A stretch of DNA of 64,000 nucleotides, taken from assembly GCF_026262505.1 (NCBI RefSeq), contig NC_067204.1:6295797-6359796 (forward strand). The letters are read 5' to 3'. Origin of the DNA: Trichomonas vaginalis G3 (Eukaryota > Parabasalia > Trichomonadida > Trichomonadidae). The position numbers and the translations under genes are program-made. Below, one piece after another: positions 49,559 to 57,276 of this stretch. Position 1 is the stretch's first letter. Each line of letters opens with the position of its first letter. The notes under the pieces were generated by a model that saw only the letters and a list, made by a program, of their open reading frames with translations, was not told where the DNA came from and made no database searches.

Positions 49559-49631
49559 GGCGCTGTCGCGGTTCGAACCACAGACCTTGACCCCTCCATA
49601 ACACCACCTTAGACCACTGTGCTACGTAGCC
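49559..49631 (-). pseudogene. tRNA-like sequence inside the Maverick
   Basis: On the minus strand a 73-nt stretch has a perfect Pol III A box (TAGCACAGTGG) and a near-perfect B box (GGTTCGAACC), at tRNA spacing, but no convincing acceptor or anticodon stem: GGCTACG faces CAGCGCC with only four of seven pairs. It therefore looks like a degenerate tRNA-derived sequence or tRNA-like Pol III element. No reliable anticodon can be read. It lies in the non-coding strip 49203-50036 together with the 119-bp repeats. Confidence 0.5.
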
Positions 49632-49682
49632 TGTCGACATAAGATTTTATAAATTGCATATTTGACGTAAATTTATTTCCCA

Positions 49683-49949
49683 GTTATTCAATAATTATTT
49701 ATTTTTGAAGAACTAAAGGTGCTACCATGTTACCATGTGCTACCAGGTAATTCAACTTCTCTGAAAAAATGTGACAACATGACATTTTGACAACAACATG
49801 GGTTATTCAATAATTAATTATTTTTGAAGAACTAAAGGTGCTACCATGTTACCATGTGCTACCAGGTAATTCAACTTCTCTGAAAAAATGTGACAACATG
49901 ACATTTTGACAACAACATGGGTTATTCAATAATTAATTATTTTTGAAGA
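49683..49949. repeat. 119-bp tandem repeat, 2.2 copies
   Basis: Copies begin at 49683, 49802 and 49921 (gttattcaataatta...). The first two copies are nearly identical over 119 bp and include gctaccatgttaccatgtgc and acaacatgacattttgac; the third is partial. The unit is non-coding. Position near the middle of the element between plus- and minus-strand gene blocks is a possible origin or spacer. Confidence 0.9.
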
Positions 49950-49962
49950 ACCTAAAAACCAT

Positions 49963-49990
49963 GAGACTTTGTCTCCGGACTCTTTGAGTC
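49963..49990. repeat. Two 5-3-5 palindromes (GAGACTTTGTCTC, GACTCTTTGAGTC)
   Basis: GAGACTTTGTCTC (49963-49975) and GACTCTTTGAGTC (49978-49990), both with TTT loops, lie just before the small gene at 50037. Same pattern as the clusters at 40805, 49270 and 54894. Confidence 0.85.
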
Positions 49991-50036
49991 ACTTAACGAT
50001 AAAATAAGTGATAACAAATTTTTATTTTTATCATAA

Positions 50037-50201
50037 ATGAATACCCCACAAGCTCAAAATTTACCACGAATCATAACAAGGGAGGAAATGATAAAAATGA
50101 TGCAAGAACATGTTAAAAATAACAAACCACTAAAATTGAGAAAATGTGGTTATGCAGTAATGATGGAAAGAGAGATGTTGTCGAAGAGGAATAAAAATTA
50201 A
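50037..50201 (+). CDS. Small Maverick protein, 54 residues (motif family)
   Basis: The frame runs 50037-50201 and ends by overlapping the stop of the minus-strand gene 50198-50461 by four bases. It begins MNTPQAQNLPRIITREEMIK and ends in a basic tail (SKRNKN), with IITREEMIKMM related to the LLTxxxLxKM helix of 48826 and 49020. The upstream box tttttatttttatcata matches the common pattern. Function unknown. Confidence 0.5.
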   Translation: MNTPQAQNLPRIITREEMIKMMQEHVKNNKPLKLRKCGYAVMMEREMLSKRNKN

Positions 50202-50461
50202 ATTTGGATTGAGTTTAAAAATTCATCTTTATTAAATTCATCTCTTCCAATCAATTTATTTATTCTATTAAATTCTTTTATTTTTGCTTCACTCAGTTTA
50301 AGGATTGAACGGTAAGTTTCTAATTTTTCGATTATTTCTTTATCGTTTTCAGCCCCACCACATTGTGGCTTCTTTTTGTAATAACATATTTTTGATTTAA
50401 TTCTGTTTAGTTTCTTTTTATATTCATCGTCTGGACTCTTGGCTGCTTTGTTGTCACTCAT
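50198..50461 (-). CDS. Small lysine-rich Maverick protein, 87 residues
   Basis: An intact frame from the ATG at 50459-50461, next to the integrase gene on the same strand with an 18-bp gap. Lys-rich, predicted helical, with a central KICYYKKKPQCGG cluster (two Cys) and a coiled-coil-like tail (KEIIEKLETYRSILKLSEAK). It could bind DNA or the integrase complex. The family is not recognised. Confidence 0.5.
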   Translation of the reverse strand: MSDNKAAKSPDDEYKKKLNRIKSKICYYKKKPQCGGAENDKEIIEKLETYRSILKLSEAKIKEFNRINKLIGRDEFNKDEFLNSIQI

Positions 50462-50480
50462 TTCTTACGAAATAAAAAAA

Positions 50481-52022
50481 TTAAATATTATTTAAATATA
50501 ATGGAGTAATAAAATAAATCGGAATTTCTATTAATTTATCGCCAACTTCAACTAATGCATTACCGTTAATATATCTAACAAATTCAGCTATTGTGTCAAA
50601 TCTTCGTCTTCTTTTTGTCATTAATTTATCAGTTTTTCCATAATCGAGATGAATCAAAACTTTATCCCCTTGTTTAAAATTCATGAGCCCCGAATTAATT
50701 TGTTCACGTTTAACATCATTCAACCTTTCCATTTGCTTTCTAATATATTCCCATTCTTTTGAAATATCATTTTTCATTTCCACTGGTTTCATGTTTATAG
50801 TTCTATGCCATGTATTATTGTAATAATATACTAGCTGTTGTATGATGGAGTCATGATTTCCATCCCAGTATATCTGACCGTTAACCCCTAACACATCTCT
50901 AAGAGTTCTCATTACCGCATCAACTATTTTATTATGAAACGTATATGAAGAAGATGAGAAGTAAAAATTAATTTGTGGGAAATAATGAGCCATAGCTGCC
51001 TGAAATCCTTTATCACCATCACTCCTTATATTATCTACTCTTTCATGATCTAGTAAGTATTGAATAGCTCTTCTTGTTTCCTGTTCTGTTTTCCCTTTCA
51101 CTGGAATGCAATATAAATATCTAGTGTTAATGTTAATGATGAATAAATAAGTAATGTTTCCTTTTGAATATTCCAGATGATCGATTTCGTATGAATATGG
51201 ATATGGTGCAAATGAAGGGCGACTGAATTTTTTCTTTAACGGTTGAATTTTCGGGTCAATTGGTTTATTTAATATCTTGAAATCCTTTTTAAAATCTTTT
51301 TGCTTCTTTAATGTTTGAAATGGATATAATAAAGTGAATGATGAAGGATTAACTGAAGGAGGAGGTACTGTCGTTGGAGGTACTGTCGTTGGAGGTACTG
51401 TCGATGGAGGTTTTGGTGTTGTAAGTGGTTTAATTTTATCTGCTTTGATTTTGGATGATGAAGTTTTGGATTTGACACCCACTTTCATTAATTCTGGATG
51501 TATTCTGTTCATTTGTTTTAAATATGCTGTATATAAAGGTTTGATATACTTTCCCGCTTCGAGTTTATGTTGAAGGATGATTTCCAAAAGTTGATCTTCA
51601 TTTAAAAGTCGGGCTGAATATGGTTTAACTAATGAATCATAAATTAAAGCTTGTGCATCATTTATGGTCTGAAGGACCTGGGCGTTTTGTACCTTTTGTG
51701 GCTCGGGATTATATAAATTATATAATTCATCAATATCTTTTTTTGTTAATACTTTATTTTTGAAATCTTTCAACTGTTTAAGTTGTGATTTAGTTTTTCC
51801 CTTTGTATATTCATTATTTTTAATTTTGTCTTTAATTTTAGAAATTATTTTATCATGATATTTCAAAATTTCATTTTTATAATACGAATAATAATAATCC
51901 ATATCATCACCCGTTATATTTTTATTATGTTTTTGGAGATATGCTTTTAAATCATAATAATCAAGAAAATTTTGATTAAATACTAAATCATCAATTAAAA
52001 TTTTTAAATCTGTGTTATCCAT
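50481..52022 (-). CDS. INT: Maverick integrase (retroviral type)
   Basis: 513 residues. The C-terminal half has the RNase H-like catalytic core: first Asp in YEIDHLEY, second in IRSDGDKG, then HNKIVDAVMRTLRD where the catalytic Glu would be; here the third acidic residue is Asp (D, D, D). An aromatic-rich chromo-like C-terminal region (GDKVLIHLDYG; RRRFDTIAEF) may bind DNA. The N-terminal half is helical and joined by a Pro/Thr/Val linker (PPTTVPPTTVPPPS). It inserts the element into host DNA, making 5-6 bp duplications, matching the acatca found here. Intact. The polymerase lies on the same strand just upstream, with a broken small ORF between. Confidence 0.88.
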   Translation of the reverse strand: MDNTDLKILIDDLVFNQNFLDYYDLKAYLQKHNKNITGDDMDYYYSYYKNEILKYHDKIISKIKDKIKNNEYTKGKTKSQLKQLKDFKNKVLTKKDIDELYNLYNPEPQKVQNAQVLQTINDAQALIYDSLVKPYSARLLNEDQLLEIILQHKLEAGKYIKPLYTAYLKQMNRIHPELMKVGVKSKTSSSKIKADKIKPLTTPKPPSTVPPTTVPPTTVPPPSVNPSSFTLLYPFQTLKKQKDFKKDFKILNKPIDPKIQPLKKKFSRPSFAPYPYSYEIDHLEYSKGNITYLFIININTRYLYCIPVKGKTEQETRRAIQYLLDHERVDNIRSDGDKGFQAAMAHYFPQINFYFSSSSYTFHNKIVDAVMRTLRDVLGVNGQIYWDGNHDSIIQQLVYYYNNTWHRTINMKPVEMKNDISKEWEYIRKQMERLNDVKREQINSGLMNFKQGDKVLIHLDYGKTDKLMTKRRRRFDTIAEFVRYINGNALVEVGDKLIEIPIYFITPLYLNNI

Positions 52023-52046
52023 TTATATAAAAATAAAATAAATGTT

Positions 52047-52142
52047 TTAAGGGTGCCCACCTCTTTGAATCATAGTATCAAAACCATCATTTACATATTG
52101 AATCACATCATTAACGGTTCCTTTTGTCTCTTCTGTGGCATT
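52047..52142 (-). pseudogene. Small broken Maverick ORF between polymerase and integrase
   Basis: A canonical AT-rich promoter box (ttttatttttaataaa) leads to an ATG at 52140-52142, but this frame stops after 11 codons. One frame away there is a coding-like reading (ATEETKGTVNDVIQYVNDGF then DTMIQRGGHP, stop). A missing G right after ATG would restore about 31 residues. Function unknown. Confidence 0.4.
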
Positions 52143-52165
52143 TTATTAAAAATAAAATAAATGTA

Positions 52166-55100
52166 TTAAATAAATGGCATACAACATCCATTTTCACAAC
52201 ATACAGCCTTAGTGTGTGCTCCTGTTAATGCAGTCTTACCGATTGTTAAGCGAGTCATTGACCCGTTTTTAAGTTGTAAATTAATATTCTGACCATCGAA
52301 AATAACTTTATCATTTATTATATCCAAATAATTTTTAGGTGTTAATTGTTTATTTTGCCTTAAACTAACACCTTTCATTTTTTGTGCAATCTTTTTGAAG
52401 GAGTCTTCACCTATCACTCCGTTGAATGAAGTATAACATTTAGGACATAAAGCAACCATGTTATCACCTTGTTTCTCAATTGCTAAACCCAATAATTTTT
52501 TCTCATGTGCTTTTTCTTCAACTTTATTATTTAATTTAGGTTTAAATTTCTCATCAAAACAGAAGAAATCAAATGGTGCGAATTTGAAAATGTTTTTATC
52601 ATAAAATTTTTTATCGGTAACAATCACCTGAAATGCTTGAGTGTTAGGAAGATTTGGATCGCCAGCGATTGCCCAATAAGATGAATCAGTATCACCTTCA
52701 ATGAAATGAAAACGATTAACATCCAAGCATTTATACATAAAATCATAAATGAAAACCAAATACCAGTATTTTGCGTTATCTAAAGTAAAAAATGCCTCTT
52801 GTAAACATGTATCACATCTATAAAATCTATCTTTGAGCATCACTTGATACGTATCCTCTCCTATTTCTCTTATGTTTTTAAACTTATTTGACATACATGC
52901 AACGCGTGCCTTCTGTGTATTCATTATTTTAGTCTTTGCATAATTTTGTGTATTCATTGCATCGTAACCATATGATCCATTAAGCGAAATCTTGCAAAAT
53001 AAACTTTTTCCTTTATTTCCTTCTAATTCAGCCTTTTGTCTTTCGTTCATAAATTCGTTCGCAAATTCATTAAAACAAGTGTTTTTAGTAAATGTTAAAA
53101 TTGATTGAATGTCATCAATGATAAAATTAAATCTATCTATTAGATACCATAGATAATAAGAAGAAAATGGTTGATATTGGTTGTGTGTTGATGCTAACTG
53201 AGTTAATTTTCTCTGTTTCTGGTCAACTGGTAGATTGTTTGATTTCATGTAATTATACATAAAACTACCAATTGTTTTTTCATCTGTGATAATATCTAAG
53301 TTTCTTATTATCGGTAAAAAGTTTATGTAATCATTAATGTATTTTTCATCAATGTGACCCTTTACTTCAGCCACGAATAAAGTATTTTTCTTTCTAATAA
53401 TTCCCAGTGCTTTTGCTTTCTTTGTTGCTGTATCACAAATGATAACTCCATTCAATCTTCCCGGCATATACATTTTATGGTCAGTATATTGAATGAAATC
53501 ATGAGGATTAGATGAAAATGATGAAGGATATAATGAATTAAAGTCAACACCAACGAAATGAGTCATGATGTTGGTGGTGTCCTCATTTGATACAGTTTTA
53601 GTTTCTGGATTATATGAAAGTTTATTAATGTGCGTGATTCCTTTAAGATTTACTCTATGTTGAACATTTGATAACCCACCAGTAATTCCATTACGGAGGA
53701 TGTGATAAGCTTCAACTGAATCTAAAGTCATTGGTAAATTATTTTTTAATGCGTAATTTCTTAAATTGATTCTTAAACGTTGATCATCTTCATCTTTGTT
53801 TGATTTCACAACATTGCAATAACAACACATTAACTGACAATTTTCTTTAGTATGTGGTTTTTCATTATCTATTCTATCTAATGTTGGTTTATTAGCATAT
53901 GTAAACGCTTTACCACACATTTTACATTTAGATGAAAGGATTAAATCGTGATAGTATTGAAAATCATCCATTGAAACATTATTTTTAGTATCCCTTTCTG
54001 CTTTTTCATCTTGTTTCTTATATGCTTCAATTTTATATTTCCAATACTTTTTCGTTAATTCAAAACTTGATTCTATCTCTTCCTCAGGATATTTTTCATT
54101 AGGATTAAAGTCTTTATATGCTAAAGCGTAACGAATCATTGAAGCATTCGATGATAAAGAAAGATTATGAAGCATATCAATTTTATAAACAAATGTTTCT
54201 TCAATAATTTTATCGATTGGGTCAATCATAATTTCAACATCTTTATTGCAATAATGAATAAAATATTCTAATCTATTCTTAAAATTTTTAGCATCATTGA
54301 GATATATTTGATAATCACTATCTGATATAGTTTCTTGGGTTAATGCTGAATAAAATGAATCTTTCGTGAATGGTTCCACTTTATATAATTCTTCTTCGTA
54401 ATTCTCCCATGTGATAAATTGATAAGGGAAAAAGGATTTAACACGTGTTTTATTGTTTCCGAAATCTTGAGTGAATTGGTCCAATGTTCCACCCGCTATA
54501 TAATTTCTGATGTCAATAAATCTCAATTCATATGGAATGTTTGTTTTCTTTACAATGACTTGCTTAAATTGTGAAGAAGAACCCAGCATTGATTTTATTT
54601 TCCATTTTGCAGTGTTTAAATCACGAAGAATTAAATTTAAATCAAACTTTCCCGAATTAAAACCTATGATATTCACTTTATTGAATTCCTCATCTAGAAG
54701 TTCTTTAAATGCTTCCTTCTGTTTCTCATTTAATGTCGTTTGCGGCTTCAATAATTCTTCATATTGTTCAATATTTGATTTAGCAACTAATGAACAGGTT
54801 GAAAATAAAAACTCAATCCAATCAGAGATGAACGAATCACTCGAAGTTAAGCAAAAATTCCTCGTAAATGTTTTATCACGGTCTACGACCTCGCCGCTTC
54901 GGTCTGAAAGACCTTCAGGACTCAAAGAGTCCGTTTGCGGCTTTATTTTGACAGTTGATGATACCATAAATGGTTTTAAGTAAGCGTTCAAAGTTGCACA
55001 TTCAGAAAGTTGAAGTTCTTCTTTAGTCTCTAATGTTTCGAAGTCAAAAGTAATATAATATCTTGTTGGTTTATAATATTCCTGCAAATTATGTGCTAAT

Positions 55101-55678
55101 AGCCATTGATATATCTTCTGTTTCGTGATATGTGGTGCATATGGTTGTTGTGTGTTTTGCAATTGAACGTCTTGAATTAATCTTCCATTATTTTCTTTAC
55201 ATTTCTCACAATGTTTTAAAAATCTTCTTTGGTTTTTCCTTTCTGGATCATCACGGATAGAATATACTTCTTCTTTGCAATATGGACAAACTTTATAGCC
55301 GGTGAGTGCTTCAACGTCTGTTATTCTGTCAGCGTGAAGTTTTCCACATGGACTCTGTGTTAATAAAATATTTACTGTTTCAAATTCTGGATCTATCATT
55401 ATTGATTCCACTAATGGAAAGTCTACCTTGTTAATGTCTACGTCTTCTGGTTGAGGGTCACAATAATAAAAATCAATATTAACGTTTAACATTCTTGCTA
55501 ACCTCTCACTTTCTGATGAAATGTCAAACCCTTCATATGCATCTATTGCTTCATTTAAATAGCTTCTACGAGTTTTAGGATTAACACCATCAGGAATGTT
55601 ATAGAAGCGTTTAAATAACCTTCTACCTTCTGCTCTAATTTGATTATCATTCATTTTAGCTGTTCCATTTTTGTTCAT
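52166..55678 (-). CDS. polB: Protein-primed DNA polymerase B with HNH-like insertion
   Basis: 1,170 residues, intact, from the ATG at 55676-55678. Exonuclease motif FDFETLE (about 208); motif A GVDFNSLYPSS (about 708); motif B KISLNGSYGYD (about 895); motif C EGDTDSSYW (about 992). These mark a family B polymerase of the protein-primed type used by adenoviruses and Polintons, which replicates the element from its termini. Two extra zinc-binding regions are seen: CPYCKEE...HCEKC near 132-160, and an HNH-nuclease-like insertion near 578-632 (CKMCGKAF; TLDRIDNEKPHTKENC; CCYC) between the exonuclease and the palm. A short-palindrome cluster (54894-54932) lies in its coding region. No separate terminal protein was recognised. 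Confidence 0.92.
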   Translation of the reverse strand: MNKNGTAKMNDNQIRAEGRRLFKRFYNIPDGVNPKTRRSYLNEAIDAYEGFDISSESERLARMLNVNIDFYYCDPQPEDVDINKVDFPLVESIMIDPEFETVNILLTQSPCGKLHADRITDVEALTGYKVCPYCKEEVYSIRDDPERKNQRRFLKHCEKCKENNGRLIQDVQLQNTQQPYAPHITKQKIYQWLLAHNLQEYYKPTRYYITFDFETLETKEELQLSECATLNAYLKPFMVSSTVKIKPQTDSLSPEGLSDRSGEVVDRDKTFTRNFCLTSSDSFISDWIEFLFSTCSLVAKSNIEQYEELLKPQTTLNEKQKEAFKELLDEEFNKVNIIGFNSGKFDLNLILRDLNTAKWKIKSMLGSSSQFKQVIVKKTNIPYELRFIDIRNYIAGGTLDQFTQDFGNNKTRVKSFFPYQFITWENYEEELYKVEPFTKDSFYSALTQETISDSDYQIYLNDAKNFKNRLEYFIHYCNKDVEIMIDPIDKIIEETFVYKIDMLHNLSLSSNASMIRYALAYKDFNPNEKYPEEEIESSFELTKKYWKYKIEAYKKQDEKAERDTKNNVSMDDFQYYHDLILSSKCKMCGKAFTYANKPTLDRIDNEKPHTKENCQLMCCYCNVVKSNKDEDDQRLRINLRNYALKNNLPMTLDSVEAYHILRNGITGGLSNVQHRVNLKGITHINKLSYNPETKTVSNEDTTNIMTHFVGVDFNSLYPSSFSSNPHDFIQYTDHKMYMPGRLNGVIICDTATKKAKALGIIRKKNTLFVAEVKGHIDEKYINDYINFLPIIRNLDIITDEKTIGSFMYNYMKSNNLPVDQKQRKLTQLASTHNQYQPFSSYYLWYLIDRFNFIIDDIQSILTFTKNTCFNEFANEFMNERQKAELEGNKGKSLFCKISLNGSYGYDAMNTQNYAKTKIMNTQKARVACMSNKFKNIREIGEDTYQVMLKDRFYRCDTCLQEAFFTLDNAKYWYLVFIYDFMYKCLDVNRFHFIEGDTDSSYWAIAGDPNLPNTQAFQVIVTDKKFYDKNIFKFAPFDFFCFDEKFKPKLNNKVEEKAHEKKLLGLAIEKQGDNMVALCPKCYTSFNGVIGEDSFKKIAQKMKGVSLRQNKQLTPKNYLDIINDKVIFDGQNINLQLKNGSMTRLTIGKTALTGAHTKAVCCENGCCMPFI
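53785..53945 (-). other. HNH-like zinc domain inserted in polymerase B
   Basis: Within the polymerase frame: a CxxC knuckle (CKMC), the LDRIDN core with the conserved Asp-Arg and a following ENCQLMCCYCN that supplies the second CxxC (CCYC) and the terminal Asn. The layout matches HNH endonucleases (the usual LDHIDP, NLQLLC, CN). The central His is replaced by Arg (LDR), which is tolerated in some families. It may be an active nuclease or a structural remnant. Confidence 0.6.
54894..54932. repeat. Short palindromes within the polymerase coding region
   Basis: CCGCTTCGG (54894-54902), GGTCTGAAAGACC (54901-54913) and GGACTCAAAGAGTCC (54918-54932) lie inside the polymerase frame and translate as part of DSLSPEGLSDRSGEVVDRD, a Ser/Asp/Gly-rich loop. 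It looks like a palindromic insertion that preserved the frame. Confidence 0.8.
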
Positions 55679-55727
55679 TTATGTAAGAATAAAAATTAAA
55701 AAAATAAATAAAAATAAAGTTTATTTT

Positions 55728-56675
55728 TTAAAGCCCATAAAATGAATTAAGAACACATAAATTTTTATCATCCGCGACGTGACGAATACATTTTAATTTA
55801 CTCAAGAATGCGTACCCTGATACATTAAATCTAATTCCTGTCTTATTTAATTTCACAACTTTGAAAAGGAATGTATGAATAGCTATAAAATGATGAGATG
55901 ATGTTTTATGGGTTGCTTCCATTTTTTCTGAAATAAATGAATAAATATAATGTTTATAAGTTTTCATATCTTTTATGTTCTTAATAACGAATGGTATAGA
56001 CCTTTCAACTTCATCTTCCTTCGGTGCTGTTCTTTCATATGAAACATTATTGGTATCTTCAATAATGAAACCACAATCGCATAAAATTTTATATGTACCA
56101 ATTGTTTCTTTTGATATTTTATCTAATAAATCAAAAACTTTATCAACACCTGTGCATTTATTTAAATAATAATTTGTGTAAATATCATGGTCTTCTTTCT
56201 TAATCGTATTTGTTGCATATGTCACATTTTTCAGTGCTTTTTTGAATTTTCAGAATCAAGGAGGAGGTGAAAGTAAATACAGGGTATTCTTCATTATCAA
56301 TAAATTGTAACTTATGTTTATGAATAAATTTTGTGCCTTCTTCTGAAAGTGTTTCGTCTATTTCACCATCTAATAAATTTTGTGTTGATTCTGAGACATA
56401 ATTTTTATATCTTTCTTCATGAGATTTCTGAACTTCTGATTCTGAAGCTGGGATATTCATTAAACCCTCTACTTCATTTTCATTATATTTTTCAACTTCT
56501 CTTAATTCCTTAATTTTTCATCTATTTCATCTCTTATTTTTTTCAGTCTTTCAATTTCATCATATTCATCATCTTTAATTCGTTCTTCATAATATTCAGG
56601 GAAAACATCAGGTTCTTTAGGTTTTTCTTTTTCAGATGTAGGATATAAGAAATTTAAAACATCATCTTTATTCAT
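55728..56675 (-). pseudogene. Maverick gene of unknown function, two frameshifts
   Basis: A gene of about 316 codons starting at the ATG 56673-56675 (MNKDDVLNFLYPTSEKEKPK). Reading breaks near 56515 and again near 56232, each at an A5 run where adding one A links the frames; the three pieces abut in order. The N-terminal piece is acidic and helical (coiled-coil-like RLKKIRDEIDEK); the middle has IPASESEVQKSHEERYKNY; the C-terminal 165 residues (KEDHDIYTNYYLNKCTGVDK, then DCGFIIEDTN, SSHHFIAIHTFLF) look globular with scattered Cys/His. No catalytic motif recognised; not convincingly a protease. It is upstream of polB on the same strand, so perhaps an accessory replication protein. Confidence 0.6.
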
Positions 56676-56693
56676 TTTTCCATCATAATCAAA

Positions 56694-56828
56694 TCATTTA
56701 AAACTCGCAAATTTTTGACAATTTCTTAAATAATATTTATTAACTTCATAACTCGCCTCCTCTAATATATCCTTTATTTCCTCGTTTGTGAATCCCAATT
56801 TTTTAACGTCGTTAGTTTTGACGCTCAT
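56694..56828 (-). CDS. Small Maverick protein, 44 residues, right-end gene
   Basis: An intact frame from the ATG 56826-56828 (MSVKTNDVKKLGFTNEEIKD) to TGA at 56694-56696. Helical and charged, with a single Cys near the end. It directly follows the subterminal box shared with the leftmost gene (40335), so the two outermost genes may be expressed together. Function unknown. Confidence 0.55.
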   Translation of the reverse strand: MSVKTNDVKKLGFTNEEIKDILEEASYEVNKYYLRNCQKFASFK

Positions 56829-56834
56829 TTCATA

Positions 56835-56864
56835 CAAAATAAAAAATAAATTATTCAAAAATGT
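56835..56864 (-). promoter_or_regulatory. Subterminal inverted repeat and promoter-like box (right)
   Basis: Inverse copy of 40297-40320, a 24-base identity by eye, just upstream of the 44-residue gene 56694-56828. Confidence 0.5.
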
Positions 56865-57048
56865 AAGACATGAATTTTTAAAGTTTATTTTTTTATTTTT
56901 TTTATTTTTTTTATTTTATTATGTATGGGTTTAGTGAAAATTTCTTACGATTCTGAAAATTTTTAAATCTTGATTTATTCAAAAACGTAAGAATAAAAAC
57001 CGTAAAAATCATACATTTTTTACTTCATATGTAAAAAAAAAATGATAC

Positions 57049-57117
57049 AAAATCGCTCAAAAATGTATGAATTCTTACGTTTACAAAAAAAGTCACAAAA
57101 CCCGCATCATATACTAC
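57049..57117 (-). repeat. Right terminal inverted repeat of Maverick 1
   Basis: Reverse complement of the left end with one mismatch (T/A after TTTTTTTGTAA) in the first 62 bases. It is followed directly by the right copy of the duplication acatca (57118-57123). Confidence 0.9.
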
Positions 57118-57123
57118 TACATC
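57118..57123. other. Target site duplication, right copy (acatca)
   Basis: Same six bases as on the left flank. Removing the element and one copy restores a continuous flank running from the coiled-coil gene toward IFT57. Confidence 0.85.
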
Positions 57124-57276
57124 AACGAATTTAACAACTTTATTGAAAATACCTTGTAATTTTAGAACACTAGCGCGTGCAATCCAAAGGTTATATGTAT
57201 CTAAAGAAAGAACTTCAATAATAAATTTGTTATTTTGTACGTTTTCTTTTGTGAAAAAAAAAATTAATAAAAATAA

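Larger units (their letters stand above)
39882..57117. mobile_element. Maverick/Polinton element 1, complete (about 17.2 kb)
   Basis: Both ends begin AGTAGTATATGATGCGGG and form terminal inverted repeats of about 70 bp with one mismatch in the first 62, and the element is flanked by a perfect acatca duplication. Inside are the diagnostic Maverick genes: protein-primed DNA polymerase B, retroviral-type integrase, FtsK/HerA-type packaging ATPase and a capsid-sized protein in the expected position. The size is within the usual 15-20 kb. Polymerase and integrase are transcribed leftward from the right half; capsid, ATPase and fibre rightward from the left half. Several genes carry single-base disruptions while polymerase, integrase, capsid and fibre are intact, so the copy is fairly young but may not be autonomous. 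The right boundary could be off by one base. Confidence 0.95.

Noticed and set aside
49559-49640. A functional tRNA gene on the minus strand
   Set aside because: A and B boxes are good but the acceptor and anticodon stems do not pair, so it is listed as a tRNA-like pseudogene.
55728-56675. An adenain-type cysteine protease, expected in Mavericks
   Set aside because: Cys and His residues are present, but no Ulp1/adenain His-Asp-Gln-Cys pattern can be placed, and no other gene in the element has it.
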